NCBI GenBank assembly: GCA_019426215.1
Contig: CM033391.1
Span: 12,016,708-12,080,707 of the forward strand
DNA length: 64,000 nucleotides
Direction of reading: 5' to 3'
DNA from: Buddleja alternifolia
Taxonomy: Eukaryota; Streptophyta; Magnoliopsida; Lamiales; Scrophulariaceae
The notes below the pieces were generated by a model. That model worked only from the letters and a program-made list of their open reading frames with translations, made no database searches and was not told the DNA's origin. A program made the translations under genes and the position numbers. The first letter of the stretch is position 1; every line of letters begins with the position of its first letter. Of the stretch, positions 35,817 to 48,326 are shown in pieces.

Positions 35817-37346
35817 TGTTAGGAAACTTCATGTTAGATGTTTTGATGATGACAAGATAGGATTCAATGTTAGAACCCAAAAATGTAAGCTTTCCGTTTT
35901 TCCTAGATTGATGTATAAGCGTTTAAAAGTTTGTAAATTATTATTTCTATTTTGTTTAGGCTTGTAGTTTTTATCTTCATAGATTTTAGACTAAGTCTTA
36001 GTAACTGAATCGCTAGTAGAATTCTAGGTGAGTCTATTAGAGAAGAAGTTGAAGACCAGCGTCTGAAGTCAACCAGAGATAAAGATTTTCTTTTAAGCGC
36101 CTGTCAAACACTAAAAGACCATTTCAGGATATATGGATCAAGTGCTCAACTTGTCTCAAGCGATGGATGTAAGATTCACCTGAAATAAATCCTCAAGTCA
36201 TGAAGGACTTAAATGCAATCATTCAACGGACATTTATTTCCAACGGGAAATAAATTCAAATTGCATTAAATGCTTGATAAGAGCATTAAATGTGATAAGC
36301 TACTGTGACTTGTGGACAAGCCACCTTTTGAGCAGACTGTCAGAAACTTCAGAGTTTTAGCTGCTCCCGTCCAATCGGATTCAGCGAATTTTCAGGAATG
36401 TCAGACTTTAGGTATGATCACGCGCCACGTGAAAGGCACGCTTCTACATGTGTCCAACAGACAGATCCCAAGAAATTGCCTATAAATACCTTACTCCAGA
36501 AAACCCTAAATATAACAACGAGAATATACGAGAAATTATTGCTAAAATCTTACGTACATTCTTTCTGGAAAAAGCTTAGAAACCCCATAGCCAAAACCTT
36601 TCAAGCTTTCTATCTACATTCCAGACAGTCACAAATATCTCAATATCTTCCAAAGAAGAAATTCAAACTCCAACTGAGATATTCCAAGTTGTTTGATCTT
36701 CTCTAAAACAAACAAACCCTAGTGACAAACCTCAACCTTTCATCTGAGTGAGAAAAGTTGTTGAAACCTTTCAGGCAGTATTTCTGAGTGAGAGAAGCTT
36801 GAAGAAGACGATCTTCATTGGTGCTGAAGTCTGTGTGATCAAGGAGCCCAAGATCTTTTTCATCCATTACTATTTTGTAGAAGTTTCTGTGTGATTCTTT
36901 GATAATCATCATAGTAAATTCCTCCAAGTGAAAAAGGAGAAGAAGGACGTAGCTGGGATTACATCACCCAGTGAACCTTACAAATTATTGTGTCATTTAT
37001 ATTTTATTGTCTTATATTCATCACAGTATATTATTCTGAAAAAGACAAATAAAATTGCAAAGCGATTAACTTAACTAAAAGAACGCTAAACATTATTTCC
37101 GCTGTGCTAACCCTGATTAAGCGATCTAAGCGTTGCCCTACTTTGGTAAACTGCTGAAATCACTGAATCTAGCCGAGTTATCCTCTACTACAGGGGGTCT
37201 GATTCAGCGACCATCTGACCCAAGCGCTCAGCTTTCCAAGCGTTCAAATTTCTAAAGTGATACGAAAATTTGTGAGGTCGAAAAAGACTTCAGGGTCTAT
37301 TCAACCCCCCCTTCTAGACCCTTTCGTATGCCACTTGGGACCACCA
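35817..37346 (+). repeat. 5' LTR of the SIRE-type element
   Basis: This 1530-bp repeat is paired with 48327-49835. TATAAATA at 36481-36488 is the likely promoter box. It has an extra stretch of about 22 bp near 37180 that the 3' LTR lacks. Confidence 0.93.
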
Positions 37347-37348
37347 AG

Positions 37349-37360
37349 TGGTATCAGAGC
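37349..37360 (+). other. Primer-binding site of the SIRE-type element
   Basis: TGGTATCAGAGC, complementary to the initiator tRNA-Met 3' end, lies 2 nt inside the 5' LTR. Confidence 0.9.
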
Positions 37361-37462
37361 GGTTGAATTAGAAACCTAAGCGTTTCCGAGCATAACTTCT
37401 TGTTCAGATCCATTTTTTTTACTTAGTCGCTTTAATTTTTCTCTTAAAAAAAACATCTCATT

Positions 37463-39658
37463 ATGGCTTTCAACAAAATGCCTAAGTTGGTAGAGTCAAA
37501 TTATGACTCTTGGAAACTTAGAGCATTCGCTTACTTGTGCTCATGCGATAGTGAAATGTGTGATGTAATTACAGGTGGTCCCATTAAGATTATGAAAGTT
37601 GTAACTCGAGCCCCTGGAGCAACCGAGGCCACTCCAGATGGTTATGTCGAGAAACCTAAGTTAGAATGGACGCCTGAGGATCGAAAAAGAGCAAATCTAG
37701 ATAATGTTGGACGAAGTGCACTTTACTCAGCATTAGGAGACAATGATGCATTGTTCAACAAGATCAAGCAATGTAAGACTTCCAAAGAAATATGGGATAA
37801 GCTGGCTATAGTGTGTGAAGGTTCAGCACAAATGAAGGAGAATAAGCTTTCCATAGCCATGCAAAGATTTGAGCATTTCAAGATGCAGCCCAATGAGACG
37901 CTAGAACAATTGGACGCAAGGTTTACTTTGCTCGTTACAGAGTTAGCGTCATTAGACAAGGAATTGACCAATAAGGAAATGGTCAACAAAATTTTCAGAA
38001 GTCTTCCAAGCAAATATCTAATTAAGACTGTTGCTATGAGAGAATCACAGACATTGGAGACTCTTACTCCAGAGCATGTCTTTTCAGAGTTAAAGGCATT
38101 TGAGTTCGAATTGGGTGAAGTCAGCGACACATCGACTGAATCAGGAGCTTTAATCGCTACAACCAAAAGCAAGGGTAAAGCGGTTAGTGAGGTTAAAACT
38201 ATGGAATCAAATGAAGAAAAGGAAATGGCTTTATTGGTCAAGAAATTCAAAAAATTTCTAAGATATGAAAAGAGAAATCCTATCGGACAAACGTCATTTC
38301 AGACTCCTCTCCTTGCTTCAGCGCCTCAGTATCAAGCGCCAGTGTACTCTGCACCTCAACCAGTAGCGCCAGTTCCATACCAAGCGCCTCCGTCCCCTAC
38401 TCAAAATCTCTCAGCGCCAATAGTCTCAAAGCGATTATCCACTGAACAGAAAATGAAAACTAATTTGTGTTATAATTGCAGAAAACCAGGGCACTACCAG
38501 GTGAATTGCCCTTATCCAAATGTGTCAAAGCCCTCAAGGCAAGACTATGCGGATAGAAACCAATTCAGGAGCAACCTTCGCCAACAGGGATTGCTAGCGG
38601 AATCTGAACCATTCTTCGCACCTGAAGAGGATTTGGAATCATCAGATGAAAGCAGTGATGATGAGCCTACAAGCGACTCAGCGTTGATTTGTCTTATGGC
38701 AAGAGATGATGAAGCGTCTGATGATTCGCTACCAGAGGTAACCAATGAATTATCAATTCCTCTTTCTTATGATGAATTACTTGACAAAGTCAAAGAATAC
38801 TACAATGAATGTCAAGAAGCTACCAAAGTATATCAAAATGATCTCGATATTATCTCATCACTCACAAGAGATAAAGTGACGCTCAGAGTAGAGTTGCGAG
38901 TTCAGCAACAGTGCATTGAGAAGAACCAATCACTTGAGAGTGAAATTATTCAATTAAAAAATGATCTTGATATAATAGTCAAAAGAGAAGCTGATCTGAT
39001 CGCTAGACTTGCCAAATCAGAGCAGCTCGTCTCATCATTATCTAAAGCTTCTAGAAATTTGGATAATGTGATTGAGGTAACTAGATTATTTGGTGAAAAG
39101 ACCGGTTTAGGATGTAATAAATTCGATAAACAACCAAATAAATCTAATGTTACGACAAACAACAAAGGAAAGGGTGTTCGCTTTGTTGAAGAAAGTTCAC
39201 AAAGTCAAACACTGAATGAACCAAGCGACAAAGGTACGAGGCCAAATGAGAAAGCCAAAGCTGACTCAGGCAAGGGAAAGACAAAGGCAAATGATTCACA
39301 AAGGAAGATTCATCCAAACGCTCAAAAGGCTAAGGATAAACCTAACCACTATGAATCAAGCGCTAAGCGTTAAGCACCAAAAGTGCAACCCAAGCCAGCG
39401 CCAAGGAAATACCAGCGTCAATATCCGAGACGGTCAAGGTCATATTATCAATACTATGATAACTATGACTATGACTATTATTATAATCGAGGATATTATT
39501 ATACACCCAAAAAGCACACACAACACAATGTGAAACCCAAAAAGGCCAGTATTCCCACAATGAAAACTAGGCAAATATGGGTTCCTAAAGTTTTAATTCA
39601 AACCAAAGGTACTAACGTTGAAGGACCCAAGAAAACATGGGTACCTAAGAAGAATTAG
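37463..39658 (+). CDS. Gag protein of the SIRE-type element (one in-frame stop)
   Basis: The frame starts at ATG 37463, about 100 bp after the PBS, and runs 636 residues to a TAA at 39371-39373. It then continues in the same frame to a TAG at 39656. The N-terminal half is the Copia capsid type (UBN2/DUF4219-like, starting [19 protein letters not shown]). A CCHC zinc knuckle, [15 protein letters not shown], lies near residue 335. Acidic, coiled-coil-like and Lys-rich segments follow, and the extension past the TAA is rich in Tyr and Arg. Gag forms the particle and binds RNA. The TAA near the end of an otherwise open frame is probably a recent mutation. Confidence 0.88.
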
Positions 39659-39669
39659 AACTATCCTTA

Positions 39670-42600
39670 ATGCAGGTACCTAGAGCCAACACCGATACTT
39701 CAGTTTGGTATTTCGATAGCGGGTCATCCAGACACATGACTGGATCAAAAGATCTCTTAGTCAACTATCGAGCTACCAATGGTCCTCAAGTTATATTCGG
39801 TGATAGCTCCAAAGGTAAAACCAAAGGTATAGGTATCATGCATAGGGGGAACATCATGATCAGTGATGTATATTATGTTGAGGGTCTTAAGCATAATTTG
39901 TTAAGCATTAGTCAATTTTGTGATAAAGGCTTTGATGTTAAATTCTCAAGCGACTTCTGCTATGTCAACGACGCTAAGACTAAGTCTACTAAATTAAGAG
40001 GAAAAAGAACAAACAATGTGTATTTAGTGGATTGGGATTCTACTTTTGATAACAACCCCACATGCTTTGTTGCTAAAAGTCAAAATGAATTGGGTTGGTT
40101 ATGGCATAAAAAAATGAATCATCTCAACTTTAAGGCAATCTCTCAGTTAATATCGCTAAATCTTGTAGAAGGATTACCTAAAGGTTCCTTTCAGAAAAAT
40201 CGCTTATGTGATGCATGCCAAATGGGTAAACAAGTTAAATCATCTTTTAAAAAGAAACCATGTCTATCTACTTCTAGAGTTCTTAAACTATTGCATTTAG
40301 ATTTGTTTGGCCCTATTCAAATCATGAGTGTTAGTGGTAAAAAGTACTCGCTAGTAATAGTTGATGATTTCTCTCTCTATACATGGGTAGAATTTCTAGC
40401 GACCAAAGATGAAACTAGTGTCAAGCTCACGACACTAATTCGTCAAATGCAAAATTCGAAAGATCTAAGGGTGACGAGAATGAGAAGCGATAGAGGAACT
40501 GAATTTACTAACCAATTTGTTGAGAAGTTTTGTACAGATTTTGGAATACTCCATGAATATTCTGCTCATAGAACACCTCAACAAAATGGAGTTGCTGCGC
40601 GATGGAACAGAACGCTTAAAGAAGCCGCTAGGACGATGCTAGCAGAATCCAAGCTGCCTCAAAGGTTTTGGGCCGAAGCCATCAACACCGCTTGCTACAC
40701 TCAGAACCGGTGTATGATCAACAAGCAACATGAGAAGACTCCATATGAGTTGTGGAAGGGACGTAAGCCTAACGTTTCATATTTTCATGTTTTTGGTTCA
40801 AAATGTTTCATTCATAACAATGGATCCCAAAGCCTAAAGACATTTGATCCTAAAGCGGATGAGGGAATAATCTTTCTAGGATATGCCAAAAATGGAAAGA
40901 TCTTTCGCATCCTAAATAAGATCAAATCAAAGGTTGAAGAATCCATTCATGTTATGTTTGATGAGGCTAACCAAGAACCGAGTAAGGTTAATCCTGATGA
41001 TGTAGGAATGGAAGATCTCACCCAACAAGCGTTACAAATCAATCTTGGTGATGATAGTGATGACGAAGATGATGAGATTCGTGTACCTCTTCCTAAGGAT
41101 ACTCGTGAGGTTAACAATAATGATAATGTCAGAATTGCTGATGATCATGAAGAGAATGATCATCAAGAGCAGATTGGAACTATGAATGATGCAGCGTCTA
41201 TGCAAGAGATAAATGAGAATCAAGCGATTGATAATCAAGAGTCTCTCAACTCGTTCCAACCAAACCGAAAATGGCTTAGAGATCATCCACCAGATCTAGT
41301 AATTGGAGATATTGGAGCACCTGTTAGAACTAGGTCCGCTACAATTAATGAGGCCATGTTCGCAAGCTTTCTATCTCAAATGGAACCAAACAAAGTGGAT
41401 GAAGCGCTTAGTGATTCAAGTTGGGTAGAAGCGATGCAAGAAGAGCTTAACCAATTTGAGAGAAGCAAGGTTTGGACGCTAGTACCAAGACCCACTCACC
41501 AAGGAGTTATTGGAACTAGATGGGTTTTTAGGAACAAAATGGATGAAGATGGCATTGTTATAAGAAACAAAGCTAGATTAGTCGCTCAGGGTTATTGTCA
41601 AGAAGAGGGTATTGACTTTGATGAGTCATATGCCCCAGTAGCCCGTCTTGAAGCAATTAGAATGTTCCTAGCGTTTACCGCATTCAACAAGTTCACAGTA
41701 TATCAAATGGACGTGAAGAGTGCTTTCTTGAATGGTAAACTCCAAGAAGAAGTCTATGTGGAGCAACCTCCAGGATTCATCAACAACCATGGCAAAAGTA
41801 TGGTCTACAAACTGGATAAGGCACTTTATGGCCTTAAACAAGCACCAAGAGCATGGTATGACACTCTCTCTATCTTCCTTATAGGTAAAGGCTTTTCAAA
41901 AGGCAGCGTTGACACAACGTTATTTAAAATTACCCATAATGAAGATATTCTCTTAGTCCAAATCTATGTTGATGATATTATATTTGGTTCTACTAATAAG
42001 CGATTGTGTGAGAAATTTTTGAAAATGATGCAAGAACAATTTGAAATGAGCATGATGGGTGAATTAACTTTCTTCTTAGGATTACAAGTTAAGCAACTCC
42101 CTAATGGAATATTTATAAACCAAGCTAAGTATACTAGAGATATGATTAAGAAATTTGGTATGGAAAATGCATCATCTTCAAAAATTCCAATGAGTCAAAC
42201 GCTTAAGTTAGATAAAGATGAAAGTGGGAAGAAAATTGATATCACTAACTATAGGGGTATTATTGGATCACTTCTTTATCTTACCGCTAGTAGACCTGAT
42301 ATTATGTTTTCGGTATGCATGTGTGCACGTTTTCAATCTGATCCTAGAGAATCACACTTAAGTGCTACCAAGAAAATCCTTAAGTACCTAAAAGGCACAC
42401 AAAATGTGGGCTTATGGTATCCACAGGATTCTCCTTTTGAACTAATTGGTTATTCAGACGCAGATTTTGCAGGATGCAAAATAGATAGAAAAAGTACTAG
42501 TGGTACATGTCAATTTCTAGGTGATAGACTAGTTTCGTGGCATAGTAAGAAACAACAATCTATAGCGACTTCTACCGCTGAGGCAGAATATGTAGCTGCT

Positions 42601-42912
42601 GGAAGCTGTTGTGCACAAATCCTTTGGATGAGGCAACAACTTAGAGATTATGGAACAATCCTAGGTCCTACCCCAATCCATTGTGATAACCAAAGCGCTT
42701 TAGCTATGACCCAAAGACCTGTCCTTCATTCTAGAACCAAACACATTGACATTAGATACCATTTCTTGTGTGACCATGTTCAAAAGAAAGATATCTCCAT
42801 GCATTTCATTGGAACTGACAAACAACTGGCAGATATCTTCACCAAAGCGCTCAACGAACAACGCTTTCTCACTTTAAGAAGTGACTTAGGTATGATCGAG
42901 TTAAACGCTTAA
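39670..42912 (+). CDS. Pol polyprotein of the SIRE-type element
   Basis: An unbroken frame of 1080 residues. In order: aspartic protease ([13 protein letters not shown], Asp15), the GAG-pre-integrase zinc region ([10 protein letters not shown] to CDACQMGK), integrase, reverse transcriptase with an intact YVDD (residues 766-769), and RNase H ([32 protein letters not shown]). The integrase has its first two acidic residues (LDLFGPI near 211; RSDRGTEF, Asp274), but position 310, where the catalytic Glu should be, is Ala (GVAARWNR). Gag ends in another frame 11 bp upstream, so expression would need a frameshift or readthrough. The start codon is a formal choice; protein may begin within the gag-pol junction. 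Confidence 0.93.
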   Translation: MQVPRANTDTSVWYFDSGSSRHMTGSKDLLVNYRATNGPQVIFGDSSKGKTKGIGIMHRGNIMISDVYYVEGLKHNLLSISQFCDKGFDVKFSSDFCYVNDAKTKSTKLRGKRTNNVYLVDWDSTFDNNPTCFVAKSQNELGWLWHKKMNHLNFKAISQLISLNLVEGLPKGSFQKNRLCDACQMGKQVKSSFKKKPCLSTSRVLKLLHLDLFGPIQIMSVSGKKYSLVIVDDFSLYTWVEFLATKDETSVKLTTLIRQMQNSKDLRVTRMRSDRGTEFTNQFVEKFCTDFGILHEYSAHRTPQQNGVAARWNRTLKEAARTMLAESKLPQRFWAEAINTACYTQNRCMINKQHEKTPYELWKGRKPNVSYFHVFGSKCFIHNNGSQSLKTFDPKADEGIIFLGYAKNGKIFRILNKIKSKVEESIHVMFDEANQEPSKVNPDDVGMEDLTQQALQINLGDDSDDEDDEIRVPLPKDTREVNNNDNVRIADDHEENDHQEQIGTMNDAASMQEINENQAIDNQESLNSFQPNRKWLRDHPPDLVIGDIGAPVRTRSATINEAMFASFLSQMEPNKVDEALSDSSWVEAMQEELNQFERSKVWTLVPRPTHQGVIGTRWVFRNKMDEDGIVIRNKARLVAQGYCQEEGIDFDESYAPVARLEAIRMFLAFTAFNKFTVYQMDVKSAFLNGKLQEEVYVEQPPGFINNHGKSMVYKLDKALYGLKQAPRAWYDTLSIFLIGKGFSKGSVDTTLFKITHNEDILLVQIYVDDIIFGSTNKRLCEKFLKMMQEQFEMSMMGELTFFLGLQVKQLPNGIFINQAKYTRDMIKKFGMENASSSKIPMSQTLKLDKDESGKKIDITNYRGIIGSLLYLTASRPDIMFSVCMCARFQSDPRESHLSATKKILKYLKGTQNVGLWYPQDSPFELIGYSDADFAGCKIDRKSTSGTCQFLGDRLVSWHSKKQQSIATSTAEAEYVAAGSCCAQILWMRQQLRDYGTILGPTPIHCDNQSALAMTQRPVLHSRTKHIDIRYHFLCDHVQKKDISMHFIGTDKQLADIFTKALNEQRFLTLRSDLGMIELNA

Positions 42913-43765
42913 ATCATAAAGCATCATATTTAATAGGCATATAATTTAGGGGGAATCCACTTTATGATGATGTCTAAACTATATCTCCAAAGAAAAAAAA
43001 AATGAAATGAGTTATCAATTTTAGGGGGAACTTTAAAATTGTACTTACTTCATTAAGTAAGCGACTATGATCAAAATGACTTTAACAAATCTTATGCATC
43101 GATCATTAGCGTTTACTTTTACTCATTACAATCTGATCGCTTATAAAATGAAAGGTTTTACTTTATATATGTATCAAATTAAATTGATATGTATCAAATT
43201 AAATTTACTTTATAAAAGAATCTTCAGCGTTAAGAAAATTCCCAAGATAACGCTAAGAAATTTTTCTTAAAATCATGCATAGTTTTCATCGCCACAAAGT
43301 AGCGTGTGGATGAGTCCAAAATTCTAGATTTGTTAACTACCCACACGTGCCTATCAAATCAAACTGACGGTTATGATTCCTATCTAAACCTAGGCAGTTC
43401 AGTAAAATGCATGAGTCTGAGTACGTGTCAGTGTACTATCAGGCGCGTGTAATTTACGCTGAAAATTTCAAATTTTTTCAAACGTTTTCAAAAAGTAACT
43501 GCGGATCCGAAAAATGTTATAATATCCTATTTTACCGCACTTTTTGACATCCGAAGTTATGTGTACACGGTTCAGATTTCTTTCTCATTAACTTCTGTAC
43601 ACGTGTCATTCATCTACCAATTGAGGAGTTACTTTTACCTTCTATGTAAACCCCTCAAAACTTTTACAGAAAACCTTTATCACTTCCAATCTCTCTACTG
43701 TAAAAGTCATTTCTCTCTAAAAGGCAAAAACTTCTCTTTTTTCTTCAAAGTTTCACCTTTCAGCA
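42913..43765 (+). other. Spacer between pol and the third ORF
   Basis: AT-rich sequence with two stretches containing AGGGGGAA near 42950 and 43025. It ends in a pyrimidine-rich tract and TTTCAG just before the third ORF's ATG, which would serve as a splice acceptor. Confidence 0.6.
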
Positions 43766-46700
43766 ATGGCACCCAAAGCTTCAAAATCTTCCAAAACAGC
43801 AACTTCTGCTACCGGAAAAACTTCCCGTGCTGAAAAACCAGTGACGGTTAACGCCGGATTTTTGGTTAACTGGGATTATCTTTTTGATAACCAGAACTTC
43901 CCTCTTCGAACGATTCTTCCACTCGTTCAAGAATCTGGTTTGAGAGACATGCTTACAACTACTTACAACTACTTTGAAGAAGAATCTCTCTACTTTTTCA
44001 ATAATGGTGAAATTTCTGAAGACGGCAATTCCATATCCTGCGTCTTCCCTTCTGCTAAAGAGACCTTTTTTCTCACTCCCTCTCTGATTTATTCACTACT
44101 AAATCTCCCGAATCATGGCAATGAGGTAGAACATGTCAATCTCAGAGATGCTACCAAAGTCTGGGTTTTGATCAAAAAAGACGATGTTAACGCCGCGTAT
44201 GAGCCAAACTTCAAGAAGAATGATATGAAGGGCGAATACGTCATCCTCGCTGACATTTGTTCAAAGATTATTGAATGCAGAAAAGGAACTTTCGACAAAA
44301 TCACCAACATTTAATACAAGATGATGGTAGCCATCCTAACCAAGTTAAAAGTTAACTGGTCTCTCTGCGATGGCTAAGTATGTTAATCCCAAGCCTTACG
44401 AGATTGTGCTAAGCCGTATTCTTTGTGCTGGTGGATATACGCAATCTTTTAGCAAAAAGATTCCAGCGACCAAATTTTATGGAAAGAAAATGATAAGCGA
44501 GCTTCTTAACCCGCGAAAGAACAGCGTGAGCGACTTCCAGCCGAAGGAGTTGTTCGCAGTGATGATGAAGATCAAGCGTCTTCTTCATCATCGTCCTCTT
44601 CATCAGAAGAAGAAATGGTGGTCAAGAGACCTAAGAGAAAGATCATTCTCAAAGTCACTAAGCCATCCAAGCCTGCAAAGAAACAAAAGCCTGAACTTAA
44701 GAAGAAGAAGTCGGACCCCAAAAAGAAACAAACGCTCCCTTCTCCTTCTCCCTCTCCTAAATCTCCATCTCCTCCTCCAGCGTTTGTCTTTCCCGTTCCC
44801 GAGGAAGAAGAAGCCGTAGAAGAAGAAGTACCGCTTGCACGAAGGCGTACTCCTCTTTCTACTCCCGCAGTATCCTCTAGCGCTCCATCAAAACCAGCGC
44901 TTAGAGAGTCAGCTAGTGCTTCTTTCTCTGACGCTGTTCCCGAAGTCAGCTCAGATCCTCAAGCCGCTACTCAATCTGAGAGGCTTCCAAATGTTCAGGG
45001 TAAGTATTTGCTAAGCAAATTTGTCTATCCTTTCCTCGTTAGTCTCTAAGTTTCTAACGCTAGGATAAAAACTCTTTCAGCACCTTATGAAGCAGATATT
45101 CAATATGTTCTCAACACGCTTGAAGAACTAAATATCCCCATTCGTGCTGATCCGATAACTTCTTTTATCGATTTAGAACCCGAAGAAAAAGTCCAGGAGC
45201 CTGAGGAAATTGCTCAAGAAACAGATCAAGCGATTGAAAAAGTTGATGATATTCCTCAGGGTAAGCGATGTAGTCTTTTGTTTGTAATTTCTACTTAGTA
45301 GAAATTTTTGCTTGCTTTTCTCAATCGCTTACATGTATCAGCTCAAGATGTACCTCAAGATGTACCAATCGCTGATGCCCCTCCTCTCTCGGAGATTCCA
45401 GTTGAAATAGACGTGGACATGGCAACTGTTGTGGATATTGCTAAAAAGGCATCACAAGTTCTTCCTGACGCTGAAACTTCATCAGCAAGTGAAGCAACTT
45501 TAAACGCTGAGTGGTCGATAGAAGTGGCCCCTATCCCAACAAGAGCTATTGCTTTTGTTCCTACGCTAACAGGACCTCCTCCTCGTGTCATTGATTTCTT
45601 CCCGCGCGGATACTCTTCAGATATTGAATTTTATTATGCCGCCAGAGAACGTGACACTCAAACGCTTGCCGAGTTGGAAATCCAATTTCAAACAACTCTC
45701 CATCGGCCTGATTTTTCAGACTCTCACAAGTTTGAGATCTTCGAGCGTTTTGCCAATCTTGGTCTGTACAGTTTAGAGCGTCTTCATTCACGCCTTGAGT
45801 ATATTCGTCGACCAGCGTTCAACCGATCAGAATTTGACGAGAAGCGATTCAATTTCACCGGTCGCTCAGAAGAGTCCTTTTATCCTCTGCGCCAAAACAA
45901 GATTGTTTGTAAAAAACCCCACATGGGTGATTGGAACAAAGATCCAGATGAGGCAGATCTCCACAAGATAGGATATTTGGCTCTTCCTTCCATCGTCAAC
46001 TCTCCTCAAAACGCTTTATCTCCTAATTCACTTAAGTTATGGAAAGGAAAAGGACCTATTGTTGCTGAGCGTCCAAATCCGGTCAACTCGTGGATAGAAG
46101 ATGAGGCTCGCGAATATCTAGCCAGATTATGGGCTGAGGATTATGAAGAAGAAACGGAACGCTTTGAGAAATTTCTTGCCGCTAGAAAAGATCAAGCTAA
46201 AGCTATCAAGCTGGGCAAGCGATGGATGATGAATACAGCCAGATGGGCTGAAGAATTTGTTCTGCATTTCTATACCCTCGAAGAACTTATAAGATACCCG
46301 TTTCTTTTTAAGTTTGGGATAGAATACAGACGCCGAGGATATGCAACCTTTTTGCTTCAACAGCGTCAGATTATTGCAGGGAATGTTAGCGCTTTGCCAC
46401 GATACAGACAACCAATCGAAAGCTACATTCGCCAGCAACTCGCCTTATACAGCCAGGGCGGACGCTACGTCTTGCATCCTCGTGCAGACTTTGTTCAAAG
46501 AATCTTTCTTGGCCTAAACGAAGACGCTTCGTCAAGTAAACGGCCAATTCTTCCCGGTCAGAGTCAGATTCGTGTTGATGTTTCAACAGAACACGCTGAG
46601 TTTGCTGAGTTCCACAGAGACATGAGAGCAGTGTTTGAAAATGCCCAAGCGCTGGACAGTAGTTTCAATCACTTTTCCGGGTGTCACAATTTCAGAGGAT

Positions 46701-48102
46701 ATACTCTTCACCCCGTGCTCTTTACTGAATCAAACATTCAAGTGGCCAAGATGATCTCGCTGATTAGGCCAGTGGACCAAGACGCAGCTCAAGCGCTCAT
46801 GCCGTTGATTTTGGACTTTTTCTACAGATATACTTCAGGGATTGCTTTACCGAAAGGTGTGCAACTTGCACTAAGTACCGAAGAGCGCGAAGACGCTATA
46901 TTCTTTATACCGCAATCCAGCCTGATCAGTCCCCGTCATGTAATGGAAGCCCTTGGCCCCCTTTGGGTCATTGGCATTAGAGAACCTTCTCCTCCCCAAA
47001 TCCAAATAATGGAAGAAGACTCTGCTCCTACTGCGGAAGTCGCTCAAAATCCTGAGTCTTCCTTGCCAGATTCTTCTAGCGCCCCAGTAGTCGAGCCCCC
47101 AGCGATTGCAGATTCTATCTTGGATCAAGCAATTGAAGAAGTGCACGCTGAAATTGCTCAAGCGCCTGTAGAACCTCTCATCAGAGATAAGATCAAAGGC
47201 AAGGCTGTAGTTTCAAGTTCTTACGGACTTCTCCCGTCCCCAGAGCGTCCTTCTTCGGATTCAGATTCAGACAGTGATTTAGAGGCCCGAGATTTCAGAA
47301 CGGCAGTACGGAACTCGCTTACCCACATCGAAGGTTCCTGCTCCAAGATCTCTGAGGCTGCTGATAGACAGATTCGCATAGTGTCTGATACATGGAGCCG
47401 AGACATTGCCAACGCTTCAAATAAAAGCACTATTGCTATCATGAATAGCATGTCCCCTCTTATCGCTGAGCTCTCCTCTGAATTCAATCGTCACTTAGCT
47501 CAGAGCGCTTCGGCTGATGCTGAAAGACACGCTTCATCCGATGCCGTCGCTCAGAGTGTCGCCCAGCAAATTGCTCTTCTAGTCGAAGAAGTTAGACTTT
47601 TGCGCCGAGATGTCGCTGATCTAAAGAACTCCCTTGATAAAGTCAAGAAGGGGGAAAGTAAAGAAAAGTCCACAGCGATTTCCAAGACGGATAATAAACA
47701 TTGGCGTTCAATGTTCGATGAACTAGTAAGCATTAAGAAAATGCTATCCAAGAAAAGAAAGCCAAGGTATTATCTCGAAAATACGCTCTTCCTCAATTGG
47801 ACCCTGACTTCTTAGAAAGTATGGGATTTCATGCTTATGCCGGACCGCTACAACGACCTGTAAATTGGAGACCATCAAATGACCGTCAAAGAGATATATA
47901 TTATGATCTGATTCGTGAACTTGGCATTCCACCAAGGGATTGGACGGAAAGGTTGTTAGAGCTAAATGAAAGCGCCAGACTCCGCAGGCATGACTATGAT
48001 GAAGTCCAGCATACAACCATGATCGACATTGATCGACTCTTGAAAGAGTTAGCATTAGAAGTTCTGCAAGGCGAAGAAAGAGCAAAGCGACAGAAGAAAT
48101 AA
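43766..48102 (+). pseudogene. Third ORF after pol, apparently spliced; function unknown
   Basis: Coding-like sequence of about 1,400 codons follows pol in the same orientation, the place of the envelope-like ORF in SIRE/Maximus elements. Two short introns are predicted, 45000-45080 and 45261-45341, each with GTAAG donors and CAG acceptors. Splicing joins the frame exactly in phase both times. The N-terminal part (MAPKASKSSK, then NWDYLFDNQNFPLRTILP) resembles plant transposon-associated proteins of unknown role. A Lys/Ser/Pro-rich linker, a large globular-looking region and a C-terminal coiled coil (about 47280-47660) follow. I see no clear signal peptide or membrane segment. A stop at 44312, shifts near 44350 and 44575, and one near 47755 break this copy. 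The final part, to the stop at 48102, continues after that shift. Confidence 0.72.
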
Positions 48103-48308
48103 TTTTTTTGTATTTTATTTCTTTCTTATTATTTTCAGCATAAATCATGTATGCTTTATTCTTTCAATATATATGAATGATTTATCGCTGAAACAACTTG
48201 TTGAAGCCAACCTAACTTCACTAACTTTTCAAACGCTGACTTATATTCCTTTGGGCCTTTTCTTTTTAAGTAACTCTTAAATTATAAAAGAGTTACAAGT
48301 CTTGACAT

Positions 48309-48326
48309 CATCAAAAAGGGAGAAAT
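48309..48326 (+). other. Polypurine tract of the SIRE-type element
   Basis: The purine-rich AAAAAGGGAGAAAT lies immediately before the 3' LTR. Confidence 0.8.

Noticed and set aside
35617..35967. A 116-residue Gly/Trp-rich frame
   Set aside because: It is the translation of GGTTGGGTT-type subterminal repeats of the hAT-like element running into the SIRE LTR.
36398..36706. Open frames in the SIRE LTRs (also 48908-49090 and 57382-57735)
   Set aside because: The frames are not kept among the three LTR copies and lie across the TATA box and transcription start.
39216..39533. Second frame overlapping the gag C-terminus
   Set aside because: It is a shadow of gag, whose own frame continues through the same bases and carries the recognisable composition.
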